A stretch of DNA of 57,379 nt from JAGVWJ01 sp964588555 (lineage in GTDB: Archaea > Micrarchaeota > Micrarchaeia > Anstonellales > Bilamarchaeaceae). This document shows, one piece after another, positions 27,117 through 35,022 of this stretch. The position numbers were made by a program, and so were the translations under genes. The notes beneath the pieces are model-generated. The model searched no databases and was not told the DNA's origin. It saw only the letters and a list, made by a program, of their open reading frames with translations. Location: assembly GCA_964588555.1 (NCBI GenBank), contig CAZPPT010000008.1:1-57379 (forward strand), read 5' to 3'. The stretch's first letter is position 1. Every line of letters starts with the position of its first letter.

Positions 27117-27650
27117 ATGGGTATCAGACCAGGACGTTCCGTTAGAAACATGAAAAAAGTTGCATGGACACGGTATTCACGCAGTAGGCCACGCAAATCA
27201 TATATTAAGGCAATGCCGCACCAGACACTCCAGCAGTTCAGGATGGGCATAGCAAAAGATGACTATGATCTGACAATTAACTTGCGCGCTGAGGACGATG
27301 TCATTATCCGAGACAACACCATCGAGAGCGCACGGCAGACCGCAAACAAGCTTCTTGAAAAATCGATTCCGAGTTCGTACTATTTAGTTGTCCGTATATT
27401 CCCCCACCATGTATTGCGTGAAAACAAGATGATTGCAGGCGCTGGTGCAGACCGGTTGCAAAAAGGGATGCGCCAAAGCTTTGGCAGACCAACGCACAAG
27501 GCAGCGAGGATTTATGCGGGAAAGGCACTCTTTACTATACGAACGTATAAACAGCATGAAGGCCTTATCAGGACTGCTTTTGGACGTGCAAAAAGAAAAC
27601 TGTCAGGGAATTTTAAGATAATCCAGGTTGAAGATACCATAGCCGTATAA
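27117..27650 (+). CDS. rpl10e: Large ribosomal subunit protein L10e (L16 family)
   Basis: 177 residues beginning MGIRPGRSVRNMKKVAWTR. Binds near the peptidyl transferase centre and tRNA sites of the 50S subunit. Typical segments are RIFPHHVLRENKM, GAGADRLQKGMRQSFGRP and the basic C-terminal half. The ATG at 27117 is chosen over upstream in-frame codons because GGTGATC lies four bases before it. It stands alone rather than in a ribosomal operon. Confidence 0.95.
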   Translation: MGIRPGRSVRNMKKVAWTRYSRSRPRKSYIKAMPHQTLQQFRMGIAKDDYDLTINLRAEDDVIIRDNTIESARQTANKLLEKSIPSSYYLVVRIFPHHVLRENKMIAGAGADRLQKGMRQSFGRPTHKAARIYAGKALFTIRTYKQHEGLIRTAFGRAKRKLSGNFKIIQVEDTIAV

Positions 27651-27705
27651 TCAGGAATTACAAAATAAAGCCACAATTTTTAAAGTATGGCGTCGCTATA
27701 CATAT

Positions 27706-28113
27706 ATGGCTAGTGAGCATATTGAACGATTTAACCGGATTAATGATTTTTTAATCGACACGGATACAAATAATAGATTTGGCATCAGAATAATTCTTGG
27801 AACCCTTGCCCGCATTGTTCATGACGCGCTTCCAAACTGGGGAGTTTTTACTGAGGAAGATATCCGTTCCCCCGCTGAAGAGATAAGAGCGGAACTCGAA
27901 ACGCTACTGGTACTTGCAAGGCAGAGTTATGCAACTGAATGGGGATCCGCCAGAGACCCCGCATTTGCATGGAACGGCGCAATCATTGAAGCAACTGAAA
28001 AGTCCGGCCTAACCGACGTATACGAATCATTAAACCGAGTTATTGCACAGGTAGTTGCAGTAATTATCCGTTCGAGGAGGCTCAAGAACCGCAAGATAGA
28101 TATGCAATGCTAG
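27706..28113 (+). CDS. N-terminal part of a frameshifted methyltransferase-like gene
   Basis: 135 codons, all helical, with a PAEEIRAELETLLVL segment. It ends 7 bp after the start of the next reading frame, in frame 1, while the class I methyltransferase core continues in frame 0. Frame 0 is open from about 27999, and just before the second ATG it reads NYPFEEAQEPQDRYAMLDVGCG, a natural lead-in to motif I. The two parts were most likely one protein. No slippery heptamer is seen in the overlap, so mutation or sequence error is more likely than programmed shifting. The start ATG lies about 25 bp from a TTTAAAG-like box. Confidence 0.6.
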   Translation: MASEHIERFNRINDFLIDTDTNNRFGIRIILGTLARIVHDALPNWGVFTEEDIRSPAEEIRAELETLLVLARQSYATEWGSARDPAFAWNGAIIEATEKSGLTDVYESLNRVIAQVVAVIIRSRRLKNRKIDMQC

Positions 28114-28961
28114 ACGTCGGATGCGGTCAGGGAAGGACAATTGTACCAGTGTTGCGCGAGCTTGAGGCGTGTAAGCTACATAGGAAAATAATCCTTACAC
28201 TAAACGATATTTCTGTAGAAAATGCAGTGGGGGCATACAACACAGTATTACCATTTTTTACCAGAAGACGTCAGGACATTAGGGTAATAAGCGAAGCGGA
28301 ACACATTGCGTTTGCCAACGCCGATTCCCACAATACGTTTGACCTAGTGATTTCAAATGCGGTGTTTCACCATTTTCCGGCTACTGCATACGTTAAGCGC
28401 CTTTATGATATTTTAAAACCGGGCGGCTTTCTTGTGGCTGGAGACTTTCATACGACAATATGGCAGCACCCTTCTTCAGTAACGCATTTTCTTGGAGAAC
28501 TTGGGGCGGATAAAGCCCATCTCAAAAAATTTCATGAACTGACGGGGACGGGGGGCATTGAAGAGTTTAACAAAAAACGAAGCGCGGAGGAACTACGGGC
28601 AAATGAGGAAATGGTCAGATATTGGAGAGAACTTCAGGCAATTGTTTTTAGATCGCAGCTTAAGGGGGCCCCGTGTCTTGAGGCACATGAGTCAAGTGCA
28701 CAACGAATCGAAAAATTGCGAAGCGGCGGATTTATTACGGATTACCCTCAAATGTTTGGGCATTTTCACCCGGAAATAAAACCGCTACTTGATAAAATGG
28801 CTACGACCCAACAAGAGCAACGCATCGCGGCAGGAAGGCAAATATTAAGGATAATCAAAGAAAAACCAACTGCAGAACTCTTGCGCGTAAGAAGAAGAAT
28901 ACACAGAGGATCAGACATTGCGCGGGTTATTGTTGCGCAGAAACCCCTACCTAGAGCGTAA
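28107..28961 (+). CDS. Class I SAM-dependent methyltransferase core, frameshifted from upstream part
   Basis: 284 codons. Motif I is LDVGCGQGRTIVPVL at its very start, LNDISVENAVGAY is the acidic loop of motif II, FDLVISNAVFHHFP is motif IV and ILKPGGFLVAGDFH is motif VI. Placement of motif I at residue 2 shows that the N-terminal half lies upstream in another frame (27706-28113). If ATGCTAG stop-start coupling is used, the core could still be made separately. First member of a set of five methyltransferase-like genes. Substrate unknown. Confidence 0.75.
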   Translation: MLDVGCGQGRTIVPVLRELEACKLHRKIILTLNDISVENAVGAYNTVLPFFTRRRQDIRVISEAEHIAFANADSHNTFDLVISNAVFHHFPATAYVKRLYDILKPGGFLVAGDFHTTIWQHPSSVTHFLGELGADKAHLKKFHELTGTGGIEEFNKKRSAEELRANEEMVRYWRELQAIVFRSQLKGAPCLEAHESSAQRIEKLRSGGFITDYPQMFGHFHPEIKPLLDKMATTQQEQRIAAGRQILRIIKEKPTAELLRVRRRIHRGSDIARVIVAQKPLPRA

Positions 28962-28968
28962 ATAGTAA

Positions 28969-28986
28969 GGGGGGCTTGCGCCCCCC
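28969..28986. terminator. GC-rich hairpin after the methyltransferase gene
   Basis: GGGGGGC-TTGC-GCCCCCC is a perfect seven-pair stem eight bases after the stop codon. No T tract follows on the plus strand, so it may act as a stabilising 3' structure rather than a classical terminator. The converging ACT gene ends 43 bp further on. Confidence 0.5.
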
Positions 28987-29028
28987 TCCCCTCCGTTTAG
29001 GAGAGATACCACACGTAACAGCGTAAAA

Positions 29029-29436
29029 CTAAAAAATTGGGGCGTCCGGGCTGATTGCCAGCCCAGTTAGGAGCTTTAACGCCCGCCGCGGTTTATCTAC
29101 ATTAAGTGCAAAGACTCCGTCACTTGTGTCCTTTGTAACTTCCTGGATTTCTTCGATTACGACATTCTTACTTGTCAACTTGTCAGCAAGCCTGTCAAGT
29201 TCACCTGGCACATTAGGAAGTTTTACGACTACGGGTTCCTTAATGATAGTAAATCCGTTTTCCCGCAGCACTGACTCGGCATGTTCCGGGTCACGCACGC
29301 TCATTGCAATAATTGCCTTTTCTCCGACAACTTCTGCATAAATGGAACTGACAGAAATTCGAGATTTTCCAAGTATATATGAAATATCTGCCATCAACCC
29401 AATTCGATCCTGGGATACGATTGTTACTGTATGCAT
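29029..29436 (-). CDS. Tandem ACT-domain regulator, copy 1
   Basis: 135 residues made of two ACT folds: the first from TVTIVSQDRIGLMADISYIL to about residue 65, the second from VVVKLPNVPGELDRLADKL to the end. ACT domains bind amino acids or similar ligands and control enzymes or regulators. The start is set by GAGGTGACC before the ATG at 29436; an upstream in-frame codon would add 14 residues. The copy at 31868-32275 has exactly the same length and about 60 percent identity by eye. It is transcribed divergently from an Lrp/AsnC gene in both places. Confidence 0.88.
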   Translation of the reverse strand: MHTVTIVSQDRIGLMADISYILGKSRISVSSIYAEVVGEKAIIAMSVRDPEHAESVLRENGFTIIKEPVVVKLPNVPGELDRLADKLTSKNVVIEEIQEVTKDTSDGVFALNVDKPRRALKLLTGLAISPDAPIF

Positions 29437-29490
29437 AGTGGTCACCTCATTTGGATAAAATCTCCTTAATAATAGCATATTGAAAGATCG

Positions 29491-29558
29491 TTTATATATG
29501 TATCTGCGATTTTACTAGATGAATTTACCCAAATATTTAAATACTTTTGTGTATAAAT
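29491..29558. promoter_or_regulatory. Divergent promoter region, ACT/Lrp pair 1
   Basis: A minus-strand TATA box CATATATAAAC lies near 29491-29501 for the ACT gene. On the plus strand two candidates serve the Lrp gene: the palindrome TATTTAAATA at 29534-29543 and GTATAAAT at 29551-29558. The AT palindrome could double as a regulator site. Confidence 0.5.
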
Positions 29559-29574
29559 CACCATTTGATGTGGT

Positions 29575-30045
29575 ATGGAGACACAAGTCAGTATAGATAA
29601 ACTGGATCAGGAAATACTTCGGGAACTAAAAAACGATTGCACGCAAAGCTACAAGAAACTTGCTGAAAAACTTGGAACGCATGTAAATACGATCATCCAA
29701 CACGTCCAGCGATTAGAACGGGAAAAGGTAATTACCGGTTATTCTGCAACGATCAACTACCAAAAAATAGGGTATGATTACCAGGGTATTGCGCTTATTA
29801 GGACAAGCAAGCTTACGGATACAAAGAACATGTGGCTGTTTGACGATGTAATAAAAATACCGCAGGTAGAGGCACTCTATGCAGTTACGGGTAGCGATGA
29901 TGCATTTGCCATTATCCGGGTTAAGAACCGGGATGAAATGGTTGACGTATTAAAACAAGTACAGGATTCAGAAGTTGTAGTCAAGACAAATACGCTTATT
30001 ATACTTCATACATTCAAGCAATGGACGAATTATAATCCCCTCTAG
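29575..30045 (+). CDS. Lrp/AsnC-family transcription regulator, copy 1
   Basis: 156 residues. The N-terminal winged HTH reads LDQEILRELKNDCTQSYKKLAEKLG, followed by the recognition helix HVNTIIQHVQRLEREKVI. The C-terminal RAM domain (IPQVEALYAVTGSDDAFAIIRV) binds amino acids and drives octamer assembly. It is divergent from the ACT regulator, with 138 bp between the starts, and convergent with the degenerate methyltransferase-like gene 8 bp away. By family precedent it should regulate the shared intergenic promoter in response to a small molecule. Confidence 0.92.
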   Translation: METQVSIDKLDQEILRELKNDCTQSYKKLAEKLGTHVNTIIQHVQRLEREKVITGYSATINYQKIGYDYQGIALIRTSKLTDTKNMWLFDDVIKIPQVEALYAVTGSDDAFAIIRVKNRDEMVDVLKQVQDSEVVVKTNTLIILHTFKQWTNYNPL

Positions 30046-30053
30046 GGATGTAT

Positions 30054-30938
30054 TCAGCGGGGAGTTCTGAAGAAATTACCGACCAATTCAGGTGACGATT
30101 CACTACCTCCACCGGAAAGCATATGTTCCTGGGCGTCTCCTAGAAATTCACATGACTTAAGACCCATAAGAGAACGCAATACAGCAGATGAAACCGATTT
30201 TGAGCCGCGCAACGAAGTATACAGTTCAACGAAAGTGGGGTCAAGAAGGGGTGAAGTTAATGCCGCCGAAGCACTCTGCACAATGGCTATCAGGCCGCCT
30301 GACTTTACGATATTAACGAGCAACTGGATGAAATTTCTTTGCTGTTGTGGTGAGAACAAATCAAGTGACAGGACTGCTATGGCAACATCAACCGGCGGTA
30401 TAACTGCCTGATTTTCAAATGGGGGGGAGATATAATGCCTCAAATCCATAAACCGAGTTGGAAGCGTAGTGGACAACGCACAACTAAAACCCTCTGCGCC
30501 GTCTTGGGTCAAGACATTTATGTATACTTTATCGATCCTACCCCGTAAAATCCGCGTATCAACCCCGCTGCATTTCCCGGGGGCAAGCGCTCTTGCAAAC
30601 GCACGAAGTGTTACGCCACTAAATATACCTGTATCAAAAACAGATACCCTACGGTCAAACGAAAGGTTTGGGATAAGGCGGGCGCGAAAGATCTTCACAA
30701 GTGCTTCCTCAAGCCCGCTACGCTGCGCATATTCGCCCAGGGATAACGCAGCAGCATCTGGAGGTAGCACGGCCTTTTGTTCAAGAAGGGCTAATTTCTG
30801 TTCCGGTGAAAGCTTTTGGTCTAGCAGTGCAGACAATCGAGCACGGACCTGTGCTGCACGCGTTGAAAGGGAAACAAGGTTCCTGTGAACGCCCCGTGGA
30901 ATCTGTGGGACAGCTAAAAGTCTACTATCGGCATGCAT
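30054..30938 (-). CDS. Degenerate methyltransferase-like protein
   Basis: 294 residues. A helical N-terminal domain (RLSALLDQKLSPEQKLALLEQ) precedes a Rossmann-like core: VSVFDTGIFSGVTLRAFARAL stands where motif I VLDxGxGxG is expected, KCSGVDTRIL is the acidic loop, VDVAIAVLSLDLFSP fits motif IV and IVKSGGLIAIVQ motif VI. The Gly-rich loop is damaged (GIFSG), so SAM binding is doubtful. It may be an inactive partner of a neighbouring methyltransferase, or bind another ligand. It follows, in minus-strand order, the methyltransferase at 30984-31799 by 45 bp. Confidence 0.6.
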   Translation of the reverse strand: MHADSRLLAVPQIPRGVHRNLVSLSTRAAQVRARLSALLDQKLSPEQKLALLEQKAVLPPDAAALSLGEYAQRSGLEEALVKIFRARLIPNLSFDRRVSVFDTGIFSGVTLRAFARALAPGKCSGVDTRILRGRIDKVYINVLTQDGAEGFSCALSTTLPTRFMDLRHYISPPFENQAVIPPVDVAIAVLSLDLFSPQQQRNFIQLLVNIVKSGGLIAIVQSASAALTSPLLDPTFVELYTSLRGSKSVSSAVLRSLMGLKSCEFLGDAQEHMLSGGGSESSPELVGNFFRTPR

Positions 30939-30983
30939 ATCATATCATTCCTTATAATATTTATATCGTAACCCGATTTAAAC

Positions 30984-31799
30984 CTAACTCATAGGCCTTT
31001 TATATACCTGGGTGACTAATTCATGGTGCGGAGTACTATCTATTGGAATTGTGCTTGACCTTAAAGCAGCTAGCCCAAGCTCATGGATGTAGATAGTTTT
31101 GCGGGCCTCTGGATCAAGCTCGGTCTCCGTTTGTTCAAGCAATAATCTCACGAGCAGTTCATCCCCGCTAGTGTCCGGAGCGTGGGTGACGATACGGGCG
31201 CGCGCCTCGTGTGCATCGATAAGTATGCCCCCTGGTGCAAGGCACTCATAAATGACCCTCATGGCATCAACTTTTGGTTCTGGTATACCATGGATCGCAT
31301 AGGAAAAAAAGATAGTGTCAAATCGGCGTTGTAGCTGCCTTGCAAGATCGCGAATGTCAGAATTAGTAAATGTAACGTTAAGGCCGGTACCCTCAAAGCG
31401 GCGCCTTGCTTGCATAAGCATAGCCGGCGAGAAATCATTAAATACGATTGAAATATCCTGTTCCAACAGGTGGACGGCAAGAGGTGTTAACTGTGAACCG
31501 CTTGGATCACGATCTACAAAATACTGCGAACCTGTACCGCCTGCAGGATCAAGGAGGGTTTTTCCCTTTATGTCCGAAAGGGATCCGCTGATGGCACCCG
31601 CAAGCACTTGGTGGTGATGAAGCATATGCGCCGAATAAAACTTCGCAAAAATTTGATAACAAAGATTGTTGAGATATGCACTGCGTTCGTTATCTGACAT
31701 CTTCCTGGTTGTTTGGAAGGCACGCCCCAGGGAGACACGCGCGCGTTCAAAGTGCCGGTCAGCAGCATGACTAAGCGAATGAAGAGTTTTCCTGGCCAT
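30984..31799 (-). CDS. Class I SAM-dependent methyltransferase
   Basis: 271 residues from the ATG at 31799, which lies about 25 bp from TTTTTATAAC and so would be leaderless; two further in-frame ATGs lie up to 18 bp upstream. Motif I is LLDPAGGTGSQYF near residue 80, with NDFSPAMLMQARRRFE as the acidic loop, FDTIFFSYAIHGIPEP as motif IV and CLAPGGILIDAHEAR as motif VI. All core elements are present. The N-terminal helical part has ARVSLGRAF and YQIFAKFYSAHMLHHHQV. It probably starts a two-gene transcript with the degenerate paralogue. Substrate unknown. Confidence 0.85.
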   Translation of the reverse strand: MARKTLHSLSHAADRHFERARVSLGRAFQTTRKMSDNERSAYLNNLCYQIFAKFYSAHMLHHHQVLAGAISGSLSDIKGKTLLDPAGGTGSQYFVDRDPSGSQLTPLAVHLLEQDISIVFNDFSPAMLMQARRRFEGTGLNVTFTNSDIRDLARQLQRRFDTIFFSYAIHGIPEPKVDAMRVIYECLAPGGILIDAHEARARIVTHAPDTSGDELLVRLLLEQTETELDPEARKTIYIHELGLAALRSSTIPIDSTPHHELVTQVYKRPMS

Positions 31800-31867
31800 A
31801 TACATCAATACATCCACAAGGTTATAAAAACTGATCGTTTGTAATTGCGGGATAAATCCCGCATTAA

Positions 31868-32275
31868 TTAAAAAACCGCGTTATCCGGACGAACCATGAC
31901 TTCAGTAAGCAACCGGACTGCCTTGCGCGGCTTATCCACCTGAAGTGCAAAAATGCCTTTTTGGACATCGGTGCTAACTACATGCACTTCCTCTATAACA
32001 ACCTTTTCATGATTGAGCCGGTTTGCAAGTCGGTCAAGTTCGCCAGGTACGTTTGGGAGTTTTACCACAACCGGCTCGTTTAGGATGCTAAACCCGTTCT
32101 TTTGGAGGATATCCTTCGTATACTTTGGGTCACGCACGCTCATTGCAATAATTGCCTTCTCACCCACTACATCTACGTGAAGTGACTGTATGCTTATGTG
32201 CGATTTTGCCAAGATGTAGGATATGTCCGCCATTAATCCCACTCTGTCTTCTGCTACTACAGTTACTGATCTCAT
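31868..32275 (-). CDS. Tandem ACT-domain regulator, copy 2
   Basis: 135 residues, same two-ACT layout as copy 1: SVTVVAEDRVGLMADISYIL and VVVKLPNVPGELDRLANRL. The blocks GEKAIIAMSVRDP and EPVVVKLPNVPGELDRLA are identical in the two proteins, showing recent common origin. A GAGGTGACC site precedes the ATG. Divergent from the second Lrp gene. In minus-strand order it lies upstream of the methyltransferase at 30984-31799, which has its own TATA box. Confidence 0.88.
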   Translation of the reverse strand: MRSVTVVAEDRVGLMADISYILAKSHISIQSLHVDVVGEKAIIAMSVRDPKYTKDILQKNGFSILNEPVVVKLPNVPGELDRLANRLNHEKVVIEEVHVVSTDVQKGIFALQVDKPRKAVRLLTEVMVRPDNAVF

Positions 32276-32316
32276 TGTTGGTCACCTCGATAGTTGTAAG
32301 TAGTGACCGATAGACC

Positions 32317-32384
32317 GTTTATATATTTTACGCGTTTTTTTATGTTCAAATAAACAGTGCATTTATAAACTTTGTTATACAAAG
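32317..32384. promoter_or_regulatory. Divergent promoter and candidate operator, ACT/Lrp pair 2
   Basis: A minus-strand TATA box (AATATATAAACGG) near 32315-32328 serves the ACT gene. On the plus strand CATTTATAAAC at 32360-32370 is the TATA box of the Lrp gene, and CTTTGT-TAT-ACAAAG at 32370-32384 is a 15-bp inverted repeat immediately after it, where bound protein would block polymerase. The equivalent palindrome is not present in the same form at pair 1. Confidence 0.55.
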
Positions 32385-32433
32385 CAACATCAATAAAAAT
32401 TAAAATAGGTTAAAAAACTATGTGGGGGATCGA

Positions 32434-32916
32434 ATGGGCAGTAAAGTAGAAAAAAAGGAAATTACGCTTGATGAACTGGATATTGCATTACTTCGTGAAT
32501 TAAAAAACGACTGTATGCAAGGGTATCGCGACCTTGCAAGCAAGCTCCGCATGCATCCCAATACGGTGATGCAACGGATAAAACGGCTTGAACGCGAACA
32601 CATTGTCCGTGGCCACTATGCTGACGTAGATTATAGCAGGCTGGGACTTGACCTGCACGCGCTTCTTCTTATCAAGGTAAAAAAAGGTACTGTCGGCGTT
32701 ACTGAGCAGCTTAAGGATGTCGCTGCATTGCCGCAGGTACAGTCATTATATGCAATTGCAGGACATTACGACTTGGTTATGCTCATCCAGGTAAAGGACA
32801 GGGCAGAATTGGCAGAAACATTACAAAAAATACAAAAAAATGCAATTATTGTACGCACCAATACGTTCCTCATACTGCACCCCTATAAGCAGTATCATGA
32901 GTTCAACCCACTCTAG
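32434..32916 (+). CDS. Lrp/AsnC-family transcription regulator, copy 2
   Basis: 160 residues from the ATG at 32434, preceded by GGGGGATC; a GTG four codons upstream is also possible. The winged HTH (LDIALLRELKNDCMQGYRDLASKL, MHPNTVMQRIKRLEREHIV) and RAM domain (LPQVQSLYAIAGHYDLVMLIQV) match copy 1, with shared ends such as VRTNTFLILHPYKQYHEFNPL against VKTNTLIILHTFKQWTNYNPL. It is convergent with the methyltransferase at 32919, with a 2-bp gap. The pair may form mixed oligomers with copy 1. Confidence 0.92.
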   Translation: MGSKVEKKEITLDELDIALLRELKNDCMQGYRDLASKLRMHPNTVMQRIKRLEREHIVRGHYADVDYSRLGLDLHALLLIKVKKGTVGVTEQLKDVAALPQVQSLYAIAGHYDLVMLIQVKDRAELAETLQKIQKNAIIVRTNTFLILHPYKQYHEFNPL

Positions 32917-32918
32917 CA

Positions 32919-33896
32919 TTATGTTTTTGTCTTTTCCCATATTTGTCCGGTCATCTCGTGTACACCAGTTGGGTCTTGGATGAGGGCAACGCGCTCTGAA
33001 AGTTTACGGAACCCCGCGGAATCTGCAAGGATGGCATGTTCAGATTTCTTGACCTGGCTTGTATGTGCACGTATTTGCACCTCAAGGTTTGGATTTGCAC
33101 TGCGTGCGGCGGCAAAATGAAGCGGATACTCCTCAAACGTAAACAACCTACTTTCAGGAGCACATATGGCATAGGCGATCTTTAGGACCCGCTTTTTTGC
33201 AAGCATCAATCGTTCATTCCAGGCAAGAATGGATAGTTCCCCTTTGCGTACTCCGCCGCCGGCCCAGTGGATAACATAGCTTTGGATGACCGACCTCGCA
33301 AAATCATTTAATTGAAACCCTCTAAGTCGCTCTGAACCTAATTCCTCAAATGCGGAACAAACCAATGCGACCTTGTTAGAAGTGCAATCAAACCCCAGGC
33401 CGTCATCACCTAAAAAAAGTTGCAACTGATCTAAGCGATCATGGAGCAGTGCGAGTGTCCTTAGGATATTATTCCGGTTAAGGTCGATACATATTATTGC
33501 CGGACCTGCTTTTTGTTCTGCATATGCCCTGAGCCGAGCCACAAATTCGGGAATCTCAAGAAGCATGCCTATGAGCTTACCCGTACCGCATCCGAGGTCA
33601 ACAAGCGGAAATTCGATAATGGGGTGTATAGTGGTAAGGATTTCACGGTGTGCAGCATAGTGCGCTTCCATGACTGGGTCGTAGGTGTCAGCTGCAAAGT
33701 ATCTTGAATAAATACGGTCGATTTGGGCCCGCTCACGATCACAGGCTAATTCAAAACTTATTTTACGTCTCCCAGGAAGCCCTGAATCAATAACATCCAA
33801 CAGGGGGGCAGGAAGGTCTGCTTGTAACAGACGGCGCATATCAGACCCTAAGTTCGAACTATGGGAAATCCTGGCAGAACGCTTTCTAACGGCCAT
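32919..33896 (-). CDS. Methyltransferase-like protein of the WAGGGV family, copy A
   Basis: 325 residues. Motif I is FPLVDLGCGTGKLIGMLL near residue 95, ICIDLNRNNILRTL the acidic loop. Family-specific blocks shared with the next gene are MEAHYAAHREIL before motif I, QSYVIHWAGGGVRKGE, LAKKRVLKIAYAIC and RLFTFEEYPLHFA. The conserved WAGGGV and FEEYPLH blocks lie in the substrate half and are not ones I know from characterised methyltransferases. Leaderless start at 33896 is likely. Paired in tandem with 33963-34982, 66 bp apart. Confidence 0.82.
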   Translation of the reverse strand: MAVRKRSARISHSSNLGSDMRRLLQADLPAPLLDVIDSGLPGRRKISFELACDRERAQIDRIYSRYFAADTYDPVMEAHYAAHREILTTIHPIIEFPLVDLGCGTGKLIGMLLEIPEFVARLRAYAEQKAGPAIICIDLNRNNILRTLALLHDRLDQLQLFLGDDGLGFDCTSNKVALVCSAFEELGSERLRGFQLNDFARSVIQSYVIHWAGGGVRKGELSILAWNERLMLAKKRVLKIAYAICAPESRLFTFEEYPLHFAAARSANPNLEVQIRAHTSQVKKSEHAILADSAGFRKLSERVALIQDPTGVHEMTGQIWEKTKT

Positions 33897-33962
33897 ACGT
33901 TAGGTTTTCAAACAAGAAGGTAGTTAAAATGAATGGTTTCTCAAAAACTGCCGCGCTAACGC

Positions 33963-34982
33963 TTACCGTATGCCATCGCGAATATAACGAGATTTTGGTG
34001 CGGCTCCCCTTGTCCATATGCACCCCGTCATACCATGGACATCGTCTATCTGTTCGTACTGTTCTGACTCTTTCTTAAAACCGACTGACTCAAGCAGGAT
34101 GGTATGCTCCTGAAGTGTAACCGGGCTTGTGAGTGAACGAATATGACGCGCAAGGGCTGGATCTGCAAGCTCGGCAGTATCGACATGAAGCGGATATTCT
34201 TCAAATGTAAATAACCGTCCGGCTTGTTGTCCGTGTTCAGGATATGCTTCCCGGCACACCTGATATGCAACAGCTGCGACCCGCTTCTTACTTAGAAGAA
34301 GCCGGGCATTCAGGGCCAGTAGGCTTTGTTCATCTTCCTGCACACCGCCGCCTGCCCAGTGCATGACATAACTTTGAAAAACAGTCTGGGCAAAGAAACG
34401 CAGGTTAAAACGTAGCTTCGCAAAAGAAAGTTCCTCGAATGCAGAACAGATTAGGGCAATCCTGCTTTGGCAATCATAGCCAATATCAAACGGTCTCCCA
34501 AGGGAGTCCAAGAAGCCGGATAAATAAGCATGTGATTGACGAATATTATCCCCGTTAAGGTCAACGCCGATAATGATCGGCCCCCTGCTTCCTTGGGCAT
34601 ATTGATTCATTTTCTCCCGAAGTTCCGGAATTGCAAGAAGCATGCCTATGAGCTTACCTGTACCGCATCCGAGGTCAACAATAGGGAATTCTATATGGTG
34701 ATGTAAACGCGCCAAGATACGCCTCTGTGCCGCATAATGGAGCTCCATGACTCGGTTATAAACTTCGCTGCCAAAGGCAGCGGAGTAAAGGTCTTTTATT
34801 TTAGCACGCTGATATGCAGTCCGTTCTTCAAAGCGAAGTACCTCTTGATCCATGTCGCCGTGGGAACTGCCGTTTGCATCAAGAAGTGGCATGGGTAACT
34901 GAACGGAACCCCTAAGGATCTGATCAATAATTTGGTTCGCCCTATGGCTTTTTTCACCCGGGGTTACAATTCTTACAACCAT
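33963..34982 (-). CDS. Methyltransferase-like protein of the WAGGGV family, copy B
   Basis: 339 residues, paralogue of the preceding entry. Shared blocks include FPIVDLGCGTGKLIGMLL, QSYVMHWAGGGVQEDE and RLFTFEEYPLHVD. A run covering motif I is almost identical in DNA between the two genes (around 33562-33605 and 34640-34682), so the duplication is fairly recent or has been refreshed by conversion. The C-terminus is extended by a basic tail (KSRYIRDG). It has its own start and a short AT-rich upstream region. Confidence 0.82.
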   Translation of the reverse strand: MVVRIVTPGEKSHRANQIIDQILRGSVQLPMPLLDANGSSHGDMDQEVLRFEERTAYQRAKIKDLYSAAFGSEVYNRVMELHYAAQRRILARLHHHIEFPIVDLGCGTGKLIGMLLAIPELREKMNQYAQGSRGPIIIGVDLNGDNIRQSHAYLSGFLDSLGRPFDIGYDCQSRIALICSAFEELSFAKLRFNLRFFAQTVFQSYVMHWAGGGVQEDEQSLLALNARLLLSKKRVAAVAYQVCREAYPEHGQQAGRLFTFEEYPLHVDTAELADPALARHIRSLTSPVTLQEHTILLESVGFKKESEQYEQIDDVHGMTGCIWTRGAAPKSRYIRDGIR

Positions 34983-35022
34983 ATAGTACTGTAATAATAC
35001 AAAAAAAATAAAAAGTTGTCAG

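Noticed and set aside
28029..28113. Programmed frameshift in the first methyltransferase gene
   Set aside because: No slippery heptamer or strong downstream stem is visible in the overlap. Mutation or sequence error is simpler.
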